Of a stretch of 64,000 nt of DNA, positions 22,243 to 32,189 are shown in pieces. The notes beneath the pieces were generated by a model that did not search any database, was not told the origin of the DNA, and saw only the letters and a program-made list of their open reading frames with translations. How positions within the stretch are numbered: position 1 is the first letter of the stretch; each line of letters begins with the position of its first letter. Origin of the DNA: Inia geoffrensis (lineage: Eukaryota; Chordata; Mammalia; Artiodactyla; Iniidae); NCBI GenBank assembly GCA_036417435.1, contig CM070910.1:69100784-69164783 (forward strand), written 5' to 3'. The position numbers and the translations under genes were made by a program.

Positions 22243-22667
22243 AAGAAACTCATCATCAAATGTGGGAGACTAATAAATAAACACATTGCAATGCCAGGTA
22301 ATAAGTAAAAAACTAAAAATATGGCCAAGGTACAGACGGTAGAAGCAGTGATATGGGGAATGTGAGTATGAGAAGACTTGCCAGAGGTGAAGCCAGACAG
22401 AATAGTGCCAGAGAGCAAAGCGGGGGAGACAACAATCCATGTGGAGAGAGCATCATTTGCAAAGGCCCAGGGACATGAAATAAGATGGTGGTATAGCAGA
22501 ACCGAGGCCAGCTCAGTATTGCTACGACATGAAATACAGGTAGAGGGGGCCCCGTGGGATGAGGGTGGCTAAGTGATCAGCAGCCACATTGCAAACAGCC
22601 TTTGACCTTGTTCTGGGGTTTGGATTTTTTTCTTCGTATAGGTGATGGGGAGCTGGTAAAGGGTTTT

Positions 22668-22899
22668 TGTGTGTGTGTTTTTTTGTGGGTTTTTTTTTTT
22701 TTTTTTTGCAGTACGCGGGCCTCTCACTACTATGGCCTCTCCCGTTGCGGAGCACAGGCTCCGGACGCGCAGGCCCAGTGGCCATGGCTCACGGGCCCAG
22801 CCGCTCCGCGGTATGTGGGATCTTCCCAGACCGGGGCACGAACCCGTGTCCCCTGCATCGGCAGGCAGACTCTCAACCACTGCGCCACCAGGGAAGCCC
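22668..22899 (-). mobile_element. CHR-2-type cetacean SINE, minus
   Basis: On the minus strand the body runs from gggcttccctggtggcgcag (22899) to gaggcccgcgtactgc, followed by an interrupted A-tail at 22668-22709. Target duplication ctggtaaagggtttt (22653-22667) and ctggtaaagggcttt (22899-22913). Confidence 0.93.
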
Positions 22900-23149
22900 T
22901 GGTAAAGGGCTTTAATCAGGGCAAAGGGGCTGACTTTCTTAAATTGAATTTTCTTATAATGGGCTTAATTCTGAATGAAAAAAAGTAAAATGCTAGCACT
23001 GACTAGAAAAAGGAAATCAGGCCAAGATCTGGAGAAAAAGTACTGCGTTTCCTGAGGAGTGTTTATGCTTAAATCTCCATGAGAACCCGCAGGTGCAAGT
23101 CCCCTCCAGAACAGCAGCGGCAGCACTGAGAGCTTCTGTGCACCACGTA

Positions 23150-23310
23150 GTATTCCAAGCATTTTTCATGGATTATCTCACTTAATCTGCCCAACACTCA
23201 AATGAAGTCCACCGTACAGAGGGGGACACTGAGGCCCAGAGGGGTCGAGCTGCTCCTTCAAGGTCCACAGCTGGTGAGAGGGACCCCCAGGCTCCCCGCG
23301 CAGGCTTCCA
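23150..23310 (-). mobile_element. MIR SINE
   Basis: 'ggattatctcacttaatctg', 'cagagggggacactgaggcc', 'ccacagctggtgagagggac' are in inverted MIR order. Confidence 0.75.
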
Positions 23311-23952
23311 ACCCCTGCGGATCACAGCCTCCCCACAGTGGCTCGAAAACTGTTGCACAAATCTGCGCCTCTGCTTGTTTTCGTCCTCTTTTGTAATGTG
23401 AGAACAACTATGTTTCTATGTTTACTACGTACTTTGGAGCCGGTTGTGTTAGGCGCGGCCTCACACCGGGTAGAGGATGCGGCGGGGAGGGCGCCTTGCT
23501 ACGCACCAGCGCGCCTCACTCTGCAAAAGAACCAGGTTGTGATTCAAAACAAAAATACTCTGAGCGGCACTGGAAACTCCACTTACAAGTCAGGCACACG
23601 TTTTCTAAAGGGAGAGAAGATTCCAGGGCGGGGGAGCATCCTCTCAATGCCTATTCATGAGGGAGCCTGTCTCCCAGGGAAAGTAGCTTTCCAACCGGAC
23701 GCAAAATCTTGATGTAAACATACACCGCACAGAACTCAAAGCTCACTTTTCATCATCTCACTGCAGCGGCTCTAATGTTAGCACTTTGGATCTTGTATTG
23801 TGAGCTATGTGTCTGGGCACATGTATACTTCTGCGAATAGCACTCCCATATGTACAGGCTGAGATATTAATGTAATAAGAAAGATTCCAAAAACCAAGTC
23901 TGCAATCTGCTGCATTACTTTCAAGTCACGAGTCACAGTGTGTGTGCCCAGA
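23311..23952. other. Unassigned, with a CpG-dense patch at 23441-23516
   Basis: No exon recognised. The patch holds about ten CpG in 76 bases, unusual against the CpG-poor surroundings and not covered by a repeat I can name. It is too short for a CpG island. The overlapping frames 23338-23712 and 23418-23660 have no motif. Confidence 0.45.
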
Positions 23953-23953
23953 G

Positions 23954-23986
23954 ACACACACACACACACACACACGCACACACACA
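23954..23986. repeat. (CA)n microsatellite with one CG interruption
   Basis: About 16 ca units interrupted once by cg. Confidence 0.95.
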
Positions 23987-23989
23987 GTG

Positions 23990-24966
23990 CTGTATAATAC
24001 AGCACTATGGCTTTCTCTATTTTGGGGCGTGGAGGTCTAGGGTAAATCTCCACCTGTCTTGTACCTTCCGTCACACTGTCCCAATCTTTGTACTCTTGAA
24101 AAAACCCTGGATGCCTCTGAGTTATCTGTGTGCTTTTTCAAAGGAAAAATAGGTAACATGTGAATTGAAACAGACTTGCTGCCCAAAATGGACATGTGCA
24201 TCGCATGACAAAATCCTTGCCTCTTTCCTAAACTTGAAATTTTGACTGCCTAAAATTGCTGACTGATGGGCAAGAATCCTAGTGGGATTAAAACACCTAC
24301 ATAGCCACTTCACTTGCATCCTGTTCTGTCTGAATGTACAAAAAGCCTGCCCTCTTCTCTACTTGGAGCTCCACAGACCCACTGCCTTCCATTCCAGGCT
24401 CTTTATGAGTGTGAGAGTGAACTCAAGAAATGTGCCATGTTGAAGCTGTAAATACACTGAAGGTACAGCTCATTGCTGCCGTGTGTGGTTTTACAGGACA
24501 AGGACATGCATTGAACTGTGGAATTTTGATGCTAGATGGGCTTACAGGACCTTTATGAAGGGCATCTGGAAGTAAGGTTCGAAAGCGTGCCCAAGATGCT
24601 AATTTGAAAGCTATTCCAGGTTACAAAAAGTGACGTGAGCAACATTACACCATCTAGGTTTGGAGATGACGAATGAAGCTGGGGAGTAGAAAGGTGCCTT
24701 GGACACAGATAAAAGGAGTGTGAGACCATGCCAAGCTCTGAAGATGAGGAATGGCTAAATTCCATTAAAGACCGTGGGACTAGACTGAGACTTGCTAGAA
24801 GGAAAAGTATGCATTGCACGAGTATTCAAGAAAACGAAAGTTGCCTCATTGGACTAGACTAGGAAGAAGAAAGAAGAGTGAAGAGGTTGAGGAGAGGAGG
24901 CTGAAATAATTGGCACAGGAAATGGGGGAATGTCAGGAGGAAAGCACCTGTGGGGACCTGAAAGCA
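23990..24966. other. Unassigned, no gene seen
   Basis: 24840-24900 is purine-rich. The 24540-24960 region looks like old repeat sequence, but I cannot name it. Confidence 0.3.
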
Positions 24967-24980
24967 GGGTCAGCTTTTTC

Positions 24981-25090
24981 TTTTTTGGCTGCACCACACG
25001 GTGTGTGGGATCTTGGCTCCCTGACCAAGGATCAAATCCGTGCCCACTGCAGTAGGAGCTCAGAGTCTTAACCACTGGACCACCAGGGAG
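24981..25090 (-). mobile_element. CHR-family SINE (older, short-head type), minus
   Basis: Plus strand shows tttggctgcaccacacggtg, 'gatcttggctccctgaccaa' and 'cttaaccactggaccaccag', the reverse of the CHR head. Target duplication gggtcagctttttc (24967-24980) and gggtcagcttttct (25091-25104). Confidence 0.9.
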
Positions 25091-25104
25091 GGGTCAGCTT
25101 TTCT

Positions 25105-27186
25105 AGGCTGATCCCCGTTGATGCTGGAAAGTGTTCGTTTGAATGCCGTTAAACATGACCTATTGGCAAGGATGTTAAGTGAGCCCCAGTATGAGCAAGA
25201 GAAAAATCCATGGTTAGTTATGGGGATTAAATGGCCTAGAGGGATCCAGTCTCTTTGCAAAGAGGCCCTTTTTCAGCAGCTCATCATTTTCTGTCTCCAG
25301 ATCGGCTCACGTCTCCACCACTGTCTTCTGAGGTATTGACCATCACTGACAAGCCAGGCATCGATGTCGACTCTTCACAAACACTGGTGTAAGTACCGGA
25401 AGTTATGTCCCCATTTGAATTTGATGGGGTAAATTCCAGGAGAACTGGGGCCCACCGTGCTGTGGCTGAAGGGCCTCAGCAGGTCAGAAGCACAGATTGT
25501 GTCAGGCATTTGGCCCACTTCATAACCTCTTTCATTTCAGCGTGTGTGTTCGTAGCCAGCCATAGCCAAGCAGCAGGGCAGGAACCTGTTTTGTTCCTCG
25601 GTATTAAAATGCCTTGGCTAATCCCCAAGGGGCACCAAATGTCATGGTGATCAGATTTGTCACCACCCAGAATCAATTCTTGGTCATTTACTGGGGACTT
25701 GGGAAATATATAGCTCAGATAAATTAAATCCAAAATTAATCTCAAGCCAGCGGTAATAAATACTTGCTGACAAAATTCTTTACCAGAACTTTTTTGACAA
25801 AGGTGAGTCTCCTCCATTGCCCCCTTATTTTATTTCCTCCAAGATGTACTAATGAACTGGGCAAAAATTTAGTAAAGGGTAGAGGATGAAGCAAGCCTCT
25901 GAAAAGTCAAGTGCTGTCTCTCCCTGGAAATAGAACTCTTTATGACAACTTCCCTCCGGAACCTGAAAACCAATTATGGCCATTTTTAAAGAGGGTCAGT
26001 TACTTAAGAATAGAGTTCATCAGTAAGGATGTACTGAGCCCCAGAGGGTGCTAGGCGCTTCAGAAACAGGCCGGTTGTTGTGTCAGGGTCCTCTAGCATG
26101 TGAGCCAAGACGACTCGTATAAAAGATGATTTTCCAGTACTCAAACAGGGCACGTCTTGACAAATGGTTGAGGCAGCAAAAGGGGTCTTTGGTCCCTCAC
26201 CGGATTTTCCTGCATTCGTGTTCTGGGCTGATGTCAACAAGTCTTTCCAGAGTTTTTTCTTAACCAAGGTGACTAGAATTCAAGGTGTGATCCCTCCTGG
26301 GAAGGGAAAATGTGAACTCAGAAAACTATCAAGACCCAAGTAGGGTGGAACCATGAACTGACAGGCAATGGAGTTGATATTTTGGTCTTTAATTCCACCA
26401 TGTAGACGAGGTTAGCATGGCCCCAGCAGCTAGAATTGAAGGGAGAGAACTCTGCAAGAATAGGCATGTTATAAGAAGCTCACCCCACCTTCTCCTCCGT
26501 ATCAAGATCGTGGAATTTTTTGCAGGAAGCGGGTGGGATGTAGGGGAGTTGCTGGCAGTGGGCAGGCACTGCCCTTGACCCACTCAGCACCATGGGAAAG
26601 GTGCCCTCCCGCTTCCCCCGTATCTTTGTGAAATCATTCCTAACACTTGGTCTCAAGGCATATACGTATTAGATTTGATGTTAAAATCATTTCAGATTGA
26701 TCAAGGACACACTCAACCGACAATGCTCTCTCTAACAGCTTTTCTGTCGCCGGGTGTCAGACTGCATTTCCTGCCTATTTCAACACCAAACATCAGGTGT
26801 GGTTGCCACTACTTCCACCGAATTCCAATTAGCTCATTTTGAAGGATACTACCCATGGGTAGGTACATAGGGAACCTAACTTTGAAGTTAGGACTTCTCT
26901 AAACCATGCTGGTTTAAAATCCCAGGGAATTCCTTTTTGCGGCAGACCTTCTAGGGTGTTTTTACACAAGGAAATGAAAAATTAAATTACAGTACAAGGT
27001 ATTCAACTGATTTCCCTGGGTGGTTTTGATTGGGAAGAAGTGTACTACTGTGAAAATTTCATCTATCACAGGCTTATAAGATTTGTCTCTTTCACTCCTA
27101 AACCCACATAGGCTATTCAAAAACCTCAGATTGAGGGCATCTTATTTGCTATTTACTATTTGAGAAGAATACATTTTATTAAATTC
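25105..27186. other. Unassigned, about 2 kb of largely single-copy sequence
   Basis: A possible L2 3' remnant (cagtaaggatgtactgagcc) at about 26020-26090. No exon with convincing splice sites and a conserved frame seen; frames 25405-25650 and 26004-26267 (minus) lack motifs. This is one of the longest repeat-poor stretches, so conserved non-coding elements could lie here. Confidence 0.35.
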
Positions 27187-27193
27187 TCCAACC

Positions 27194-27403
27194 TTTTTTT
27201 TTTTTTTTTTTGCGGTACACGGGCCTCTCACTGCTGTGGCCTCTCCCGTTGCGGAGCACAGGCTCCGGACGCGCAGGCTCAGTGGCCATGGCTCACGGGC
27301 CCAGCCGCTCTGCGGCACGTGGGATCTTCCCGGACCGGGGCACGAACCCGCGTCCCCTGCATCGGCAGGCGGACTCTCAACCACTGCGCCACCAGGGAAG
27401 CCC
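27194..27403 (-). mobile_element. CHR-2-type cetacean SINE, minus
   Basis: T18 tail at 27194-27211, then tgcggtacacgggcctctca through to ccaccagggaagccc. Flanks tccaacc (27187-27193) and tccatcc (27404-27410) are a weak, short target duplication. Confidence 0.93.
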
Positions 27404-27439
27404 TCCATCCATGTTTTAAAAAAGTTTTTTGTTTCAAAT

Positions 27440-28440
27440 ATGTGTTCATAACCTTTTTTACTTTGATCTGAATTTTAGTTTAATTCTTATAAGTAGATAT
27501 TGTATGTCCTTGGCACAAAATTCAAAAAGTATGAAATGATGTATAGGGAAAAGTAAGTCTCTTTACTCCTCTGTCCCCCAGTCACGCAATCTCAGAGGCA
27601 ACTACTGCTACTAAGTTTTAGTTGTGCTTCTAGATGCATTCCAGGCAGATTTGTCAAGTAGGTTTTTTAACACAAATGGTAGAATGTTATACAAGGTGTT
27701 CTATACCTTACTGTTTTCATTTAACAGTATACCTTAGAGAGCCTTCCGTATCAGTGCATTCTCTTTAACTGCTATAGAACATTCCCTTCTATGGCTATAC
27801 CAAAATTTATTTAATTAATCCTTTATTGATAAAAAAAAAAAAAAAACCTAAAAAATTTAGGTTGTGTCCAACCTTGTGCTAATACAAACAATACTGGAAT
27901 AAATAGGTCACTTCACAGAAGCTGAGTATAACTGTAGGAGAAATATTTAGAAGTAAATTGCTGGGTCAAAGGGTGTATTCGGTTTTTAATTTTAATAAAT
28001 ATTGCAAATTGCTTTCCATAAAGTTGTAGCGACATGAGCAGCATAGGACAGTGCCTTTTATCCACCCCTTGACCACAGAATGTGTTATCTGAGTGTATTA
28101 TCAATTTTTTAAATATTTGCCAATGTGATAAGTGGAAATTGATATCTCTTTGTAATTTTATTTTGATTTTTTTTCTTAACATAAGTGAGACTGAGCTCCT
28201 TCCCATGTATTGTAGAGCTGTTTGGACTTCCTTTTCAGTCAGCTGCCCTCATATCTTTTGCTAGTTTTCCAATGGAGTTAGGTCTTTCTTTTACTGATTA
28301 ATTAGTTCTTTACATCAGGAAAAACATGCTTTCGCTGAGATAGGCTTTTAAAATGTTTTCCCAGGTTCTTATCTGCCCCTTTACTTCTGCAAAAATCAAC
28401 TTCTGCTGGGTTTTGCTGTACACAAATTTTTGATCTTTCA
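27440..28440 (-). mobile_element. L1M fragment, about 1 kb (ORF2 tail and 3' UTR)
   Basis: On the plus strand 'taacagtataccttagagag', 'aaattgctgggtcaaagggt' and 'ttgccaatgtgataagtgg' are the reverse complement of L1M ORF2/3' UTR. An A16 run near 27832-27846 interrupts it. Confidence 0.8.
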
Positions 28441-28565
28441 GTAGGATTCTAGAATGCTAGAATGCTTAAATGCTTTAAAAATTACTTACCAAATAATTAT
28501 AAAATATCTCAGAATTGGTGTCTCTCCTCTTGGACCAAGGACACTTAAAATTTTACATTAGACCT

Positions 28566-29078
28566 GTATTAGTTTTCTTTGCTGCATAACAAATTACCAC
28601 AAATTTAGCAGTTTTAAACAATATCCATTTATTATCTCAAATTTTCTCTGGGTCAGGTGTCTGAACATGGGTCAGGTGTCTGAACATGGCTCAGCTGAGC
28701 CCTCTGCACTGGGTCTCACTACATGGCAATTAAGATGTTGGCCAGGGCTGGGGTCTCATCTGGAGGCTCAACTGGGAAGGGTCTGCCTCAGGTTTTTGGA
28801 GAAGTTATTTCCTTGAGGCTTTAGGATTCATGGCAACTGTCTTCTTCAAAGCCAACAATGGAAAGCATCTCTAGAGCCAAAACCTTGGCAAAATGGAGTC
28901 TTTTATAATGTAACATAACCATGGGAATGACATCTCCTCACCTTTGTCATATTCTGTTGGTTAGAATCAAGCCACAAGTCCTGCCCATGTTTAAGGGGCC
29001 AGGGGAGGACTTATACAAGAGTATAAATACCAGAAGGGAGGGATCACTGGGGGTTACTTTAGGATCTGTCTGTAGCAC
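28566..29078 (-). mobile_element. LTR of MaLR type (MLT1-related), minus
   Basis: Begins tattagttttctttgctgca, with 'gcataacaaattaccacaaa', 'ggccagggctggggtctcat', 'atattctgttggttagaatc' and the end 'aggatctgtctgtagca'. The exact subfamily is uncertain. A 20-bp tandem duplication (gggtcaggtgtctgaacatg) lies at 28650-28689. Confidence 0.65.
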
Positions 29079-29193
29079 GCATAATATGAAGTTCTAGGGA
29101 AAGTATAGACATTAAATCACCGGGGAGTGTTCCCTCAAGAATGTAAAGTACAGAAGGAAAAATTAAAATAACTTTAATATAAGACATAATGTA

Positions 29194-29386
29194 GAGGGGA
29201 CTGCCTTGGCGGTCCAGTGGCTAAGACTTTGCCTTCCAATGCAGGAGGTGCAGGTTCGAGCTAAGATCCCACATGCCATGTGGCCAAAAAACCAAACCAT
29301 AAAACAGAAGCAATATTGTAACAAATTGAATAAAGACTCTAAAAATGGTCCACATCCAAAAAAAAAAAAATCTTAAAAAAAAAAAA
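29194..29386 (+). mobile_element. CHR-family SINE with longer 3' tail
   Basis: Head ggggactgccttggcggtcc and a distal tail 'caatattgtaacaaattgaa', 'taaagactctaaaaatggtc', ending in two A-runs separated by tctt. Target duplication aagacataatgta (29181-29193) and aagacataatatg (29387-29399). Confidence 0.88.
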
Positions 29387-29429
29387 AGACATAATATGGA
29401 AACTTCTACCAAGAGCAGTACAAAATAAA

Positions 29430-29620
29430 ATATTATGAAAGTTTAGAAAAGGAGGAGGGAGTCTGAGAAGTCTCCTTTAAGGTAGCATTTGAGTTGAGCT
29501 TTTTATCGGTTGTCGTTTTTGTTATTACTATTCTCATTATTTTAGAGTTAGCATTTACTGAGTGCTAAGTCTATCCCAGGCAAGATACTGTGCAATTAGG
29601 AATTCTCACCTTTGTTCCAG
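29430..29620 (-). mobile_element. L2/MIR fragments, diverged
   Basis: 'aggtagcatttgagttgagc' (L2-like, about 29480-29500) and 'gttagcatttactgagtgct' with 'cccaggcaagatactgtgca' (MIR-like, about 29548-29595). Short and old. Confidence 0.45.
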
Positions 29621-29624
29621 CCAG

Positions 29625-29716
29625 GGCACCCCCATTTTTAATCTGTTTTATATATTACACTTTTGTTTAAGATTTTTATTTTAATAAAGGGTTTTCATGG
29701 CTGAAAAAAAAAAAAC
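29625..29716 (+). other. Possible retrocopy 3' end: AATAAA followed by poly-A
   Basis: aataaa at about 29684-29689, then about 14 bases, then an A12 tail at 29704-29715. This spacing is typical of a polyadenylated transcript. The sequence upstream is not one I recognise, and no target duplication is evident. A chance A-tract or an old LINE end is possible. Confidence 0.3.
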
Positions 29717-32189
29717 AAAACCATTGGTTGCGACTGGGTAGGGATTTTGAAGAAGGTGAATTCAATGTTGGAGCTAAGGTTCCAAACCGAGTTCAAGATC
29801 TACAAAAACTGGGGCCAAACAGATAAGATCAGAGGTCAACGCAGTGACCATCGTATCATAACAGACTGCAACTGGAGGGTAGGAATTCTGACTTTCACGC
29901 AGTCCTTGCCTAAACTGGGTCACAGGGGGAAATGGGTTGTCCAAAAGTTAGTGAGACCAGGAGCAAAACTGAATCAATGCCAAGCCTTTGAACTAAGTGC
30001 TTGGGGCAGAGGGTATGGACCGATTCTAGAGTCTAATAGTATGCTTGTGGAGACAGGAGTGGAGGAGGGTAGAAAAGGGGTTAGGGACATCATCTGTGAG
30101 GGTTAGGAGACTGCAGTGGCAGTCTGTATAAGTGAAGTATGTTGAGTTTAGCTATTCTGGATGGCTATATTGAAAGCCTTCTTTCTATTATAATTACAGC
30201 AAATAGTTATTACTTAGAAGTCACACCTTGTATTTCCTTCTACTTCTGATTCAGAAAAGTCTTTCATAATAGCTATTCTCTGTTTGACATGGCTGTAGGT
30301 GACCTGCCTGAATCTATTTTTTCGATAGTATCCCCAACATGCCATCATTTCAAGCAATGGTTTTCTAACTGTACTCTTGTGTGGAGTGTCAAGGGCATCC
30401 CACGAATGTGGGAAGGTCTGAGAAAAGAGGCATGCGTTCCACATAGCACCTTAACCAGAGAAGCCCTGTTTTTATTGGTTTCATTTACTTAAAATTCCAT
30501 ATAAAGTTTGTTTCAAGAAAGGCTATCTAAGTGCTAAAAAAATAAAAAGCGGTTATTAGAGTATCCATTAGTTTTTTTATCTTTTCCAAGAAAATTCAGT
30601 CTAATCTTTTTTAGTCACATTTCATTTCTGACCACAAATGGTATTACCAAATTTGGTAATACTCTTTATTCGTTAGACTTAACTCAAAATGATTTTGGCT
30701 GCTACCAAAGAAATCAAATCTTTGCTCAAAAAATAAAGATTAGTCATTAATTTGAAGATTCAATAGAATGAGCTGTAGCCTCTGAAGAAGATTCCAGAAG
30801 GTGAATTCTGCAAATATTTTGAGCAAAGATATCATTTTTGAAATAAGAGCATAACTCCTCAAGATAAATACCCTGAAAGATGTAGCACTCAATAGTAAAC
30901 ATAGAGAAGATCCTCATTATTCACTGTTCACATTCATATTTTTTTAATTGGGAAGAAATTCCAAAAGTCTGTAATATAACGTCTGAATTTGAATTAAAAA
31001 CTCTGTAACACTGGCACATGGGGAGTGAACGATCTTAACCCAACTTTGTTACCCTGTAACAAGTAACTTTCTTGAAGGGTCCACTTATGCTTTTTCATGA
31101 AGGAGGCACTTATACTTTTCAGTTTTAACTTACTCTATTTGGTAAGAAAAATACATGCTGTAAAGTTCTTCTGACATACACTCAACAATCTTCACTACAT
31201 TTTGGTATACTCATTTAAAACTCAGTCAATTGTTTTGCAATCAAACACAAACAAGCCCCATGATTACCCTACTGTGAGCCCTTGACCAGAGAGTAAATGT
31301 GTAATGGGCAAAAATTTTAGTCCACAAACACAAGTACAAATAAATGACACTATTTTTCTAAAACTCAACTTATTTCCTACTTCAGACTCTCATCCCAGTC
31401 AGTTCAGGTCCTCTCCATCATGACCTCCCCACCCTCAACTTCCGCCCTATCCCTAGTGTTATCACTTATGTTTCAGTGGACACTGTAGGGTCAAGACATG
31501 GTGCAGGGACAACTGGTCCTTGATTGTTGTCACTTACCACTGCTAGATTCCATGGAGACATTACGTCTTATTATGCACCTATACGGTTATGGTCTATACA
31601 GCTGTTGCTGAACTGGCCCAAATATGAGAGCCTTCCAGGTCTGGGTTTTTCTCATCTATTCTAATACCCCTCTTGGACTGCTGATGAATATTTTCCACCT
31701 GTATCATTCTAGGTATGGAAAAATTCTGCAAGGTGGTCTTGGTAGGTCTATCTACACCTTCTAAGTAGTAATCTCTACTCTACTTCTGGTCTTTGGGGCA
31801 ATTCATGAGGTTTGCACCTCCTTGCATTCCATCCAGGAAAAGACACACAAGCTTATTCTGTTCTGAATCCCTACAAACCTAACTGAGGTTTCTATCAAGT
31901 GCACTCCTCCACTATACATTACACCACTGAGGACTCAGTTTTGAGGGTAGGAGACAAAGAGTAAGACCTCTTTCTAGAGACATTCACTAGCATATAATGC
32001 TCTCCTTCCCCTCTAATTATCTTCCTCTCTCCCACATAGTTATTCTTAACTCATCTGGGAAAGGAAACCTGACTCACACAATTAAGCACACTCCCAAATC
32101 CGCACTTTGGACTTTATCCCTGAGTCTTTCAAGGCTTAGTATTTGAAAGTCAAACACCAGCTCTTTTAAATCAAAAACCTTGGCTCTTA
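29717..32189. other. Unassigned, about 2.5 kb; palindrome at 30641-30662
   Basis: No exon or named repeat recognised, apart from a perfect palindrome reported separately. The frame 29747-30106 (119 residues) has no motif. The 31380-32180 stretch may be an old LTR, but I cannot support that. Confidence 0.3.
30641..30662. repeat. Perfect 22-bp palindrome
   Basis: gtattaccaaa directly followed by its reverse complement tttggtaatac, no spacer. Confidence 0.97.

Larger units (their letters stand above)
21880..22960 (-). mobile_element. L2 LINE, 3' portion, carrying an L1 and a SINE
   Basis: Inverted L2: 'gttggcatatagataatcag', 'tcatccttgccttcaagaaa', then after the L1 'gactaataaataaacacatt', 'aaaggcccagggacatgaaa' and 'cctttgaccttgttctgggg'. 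Interrupted at 21991-22242 and 22668-22899. Confidence 0.65.

Noticed and set aside
22569..22988. Multiple overlapping frames
   Set aside because: Same SINE-derived peptides as at 16.9, 21.1, 27.2, 49.4 and 56.3 kb.
27832..27861. A-run followed by a small hairpin as a terminator-like signal
   Set aside because: It lies within an old inverted L1M copy and is explained by A-tract growth there.
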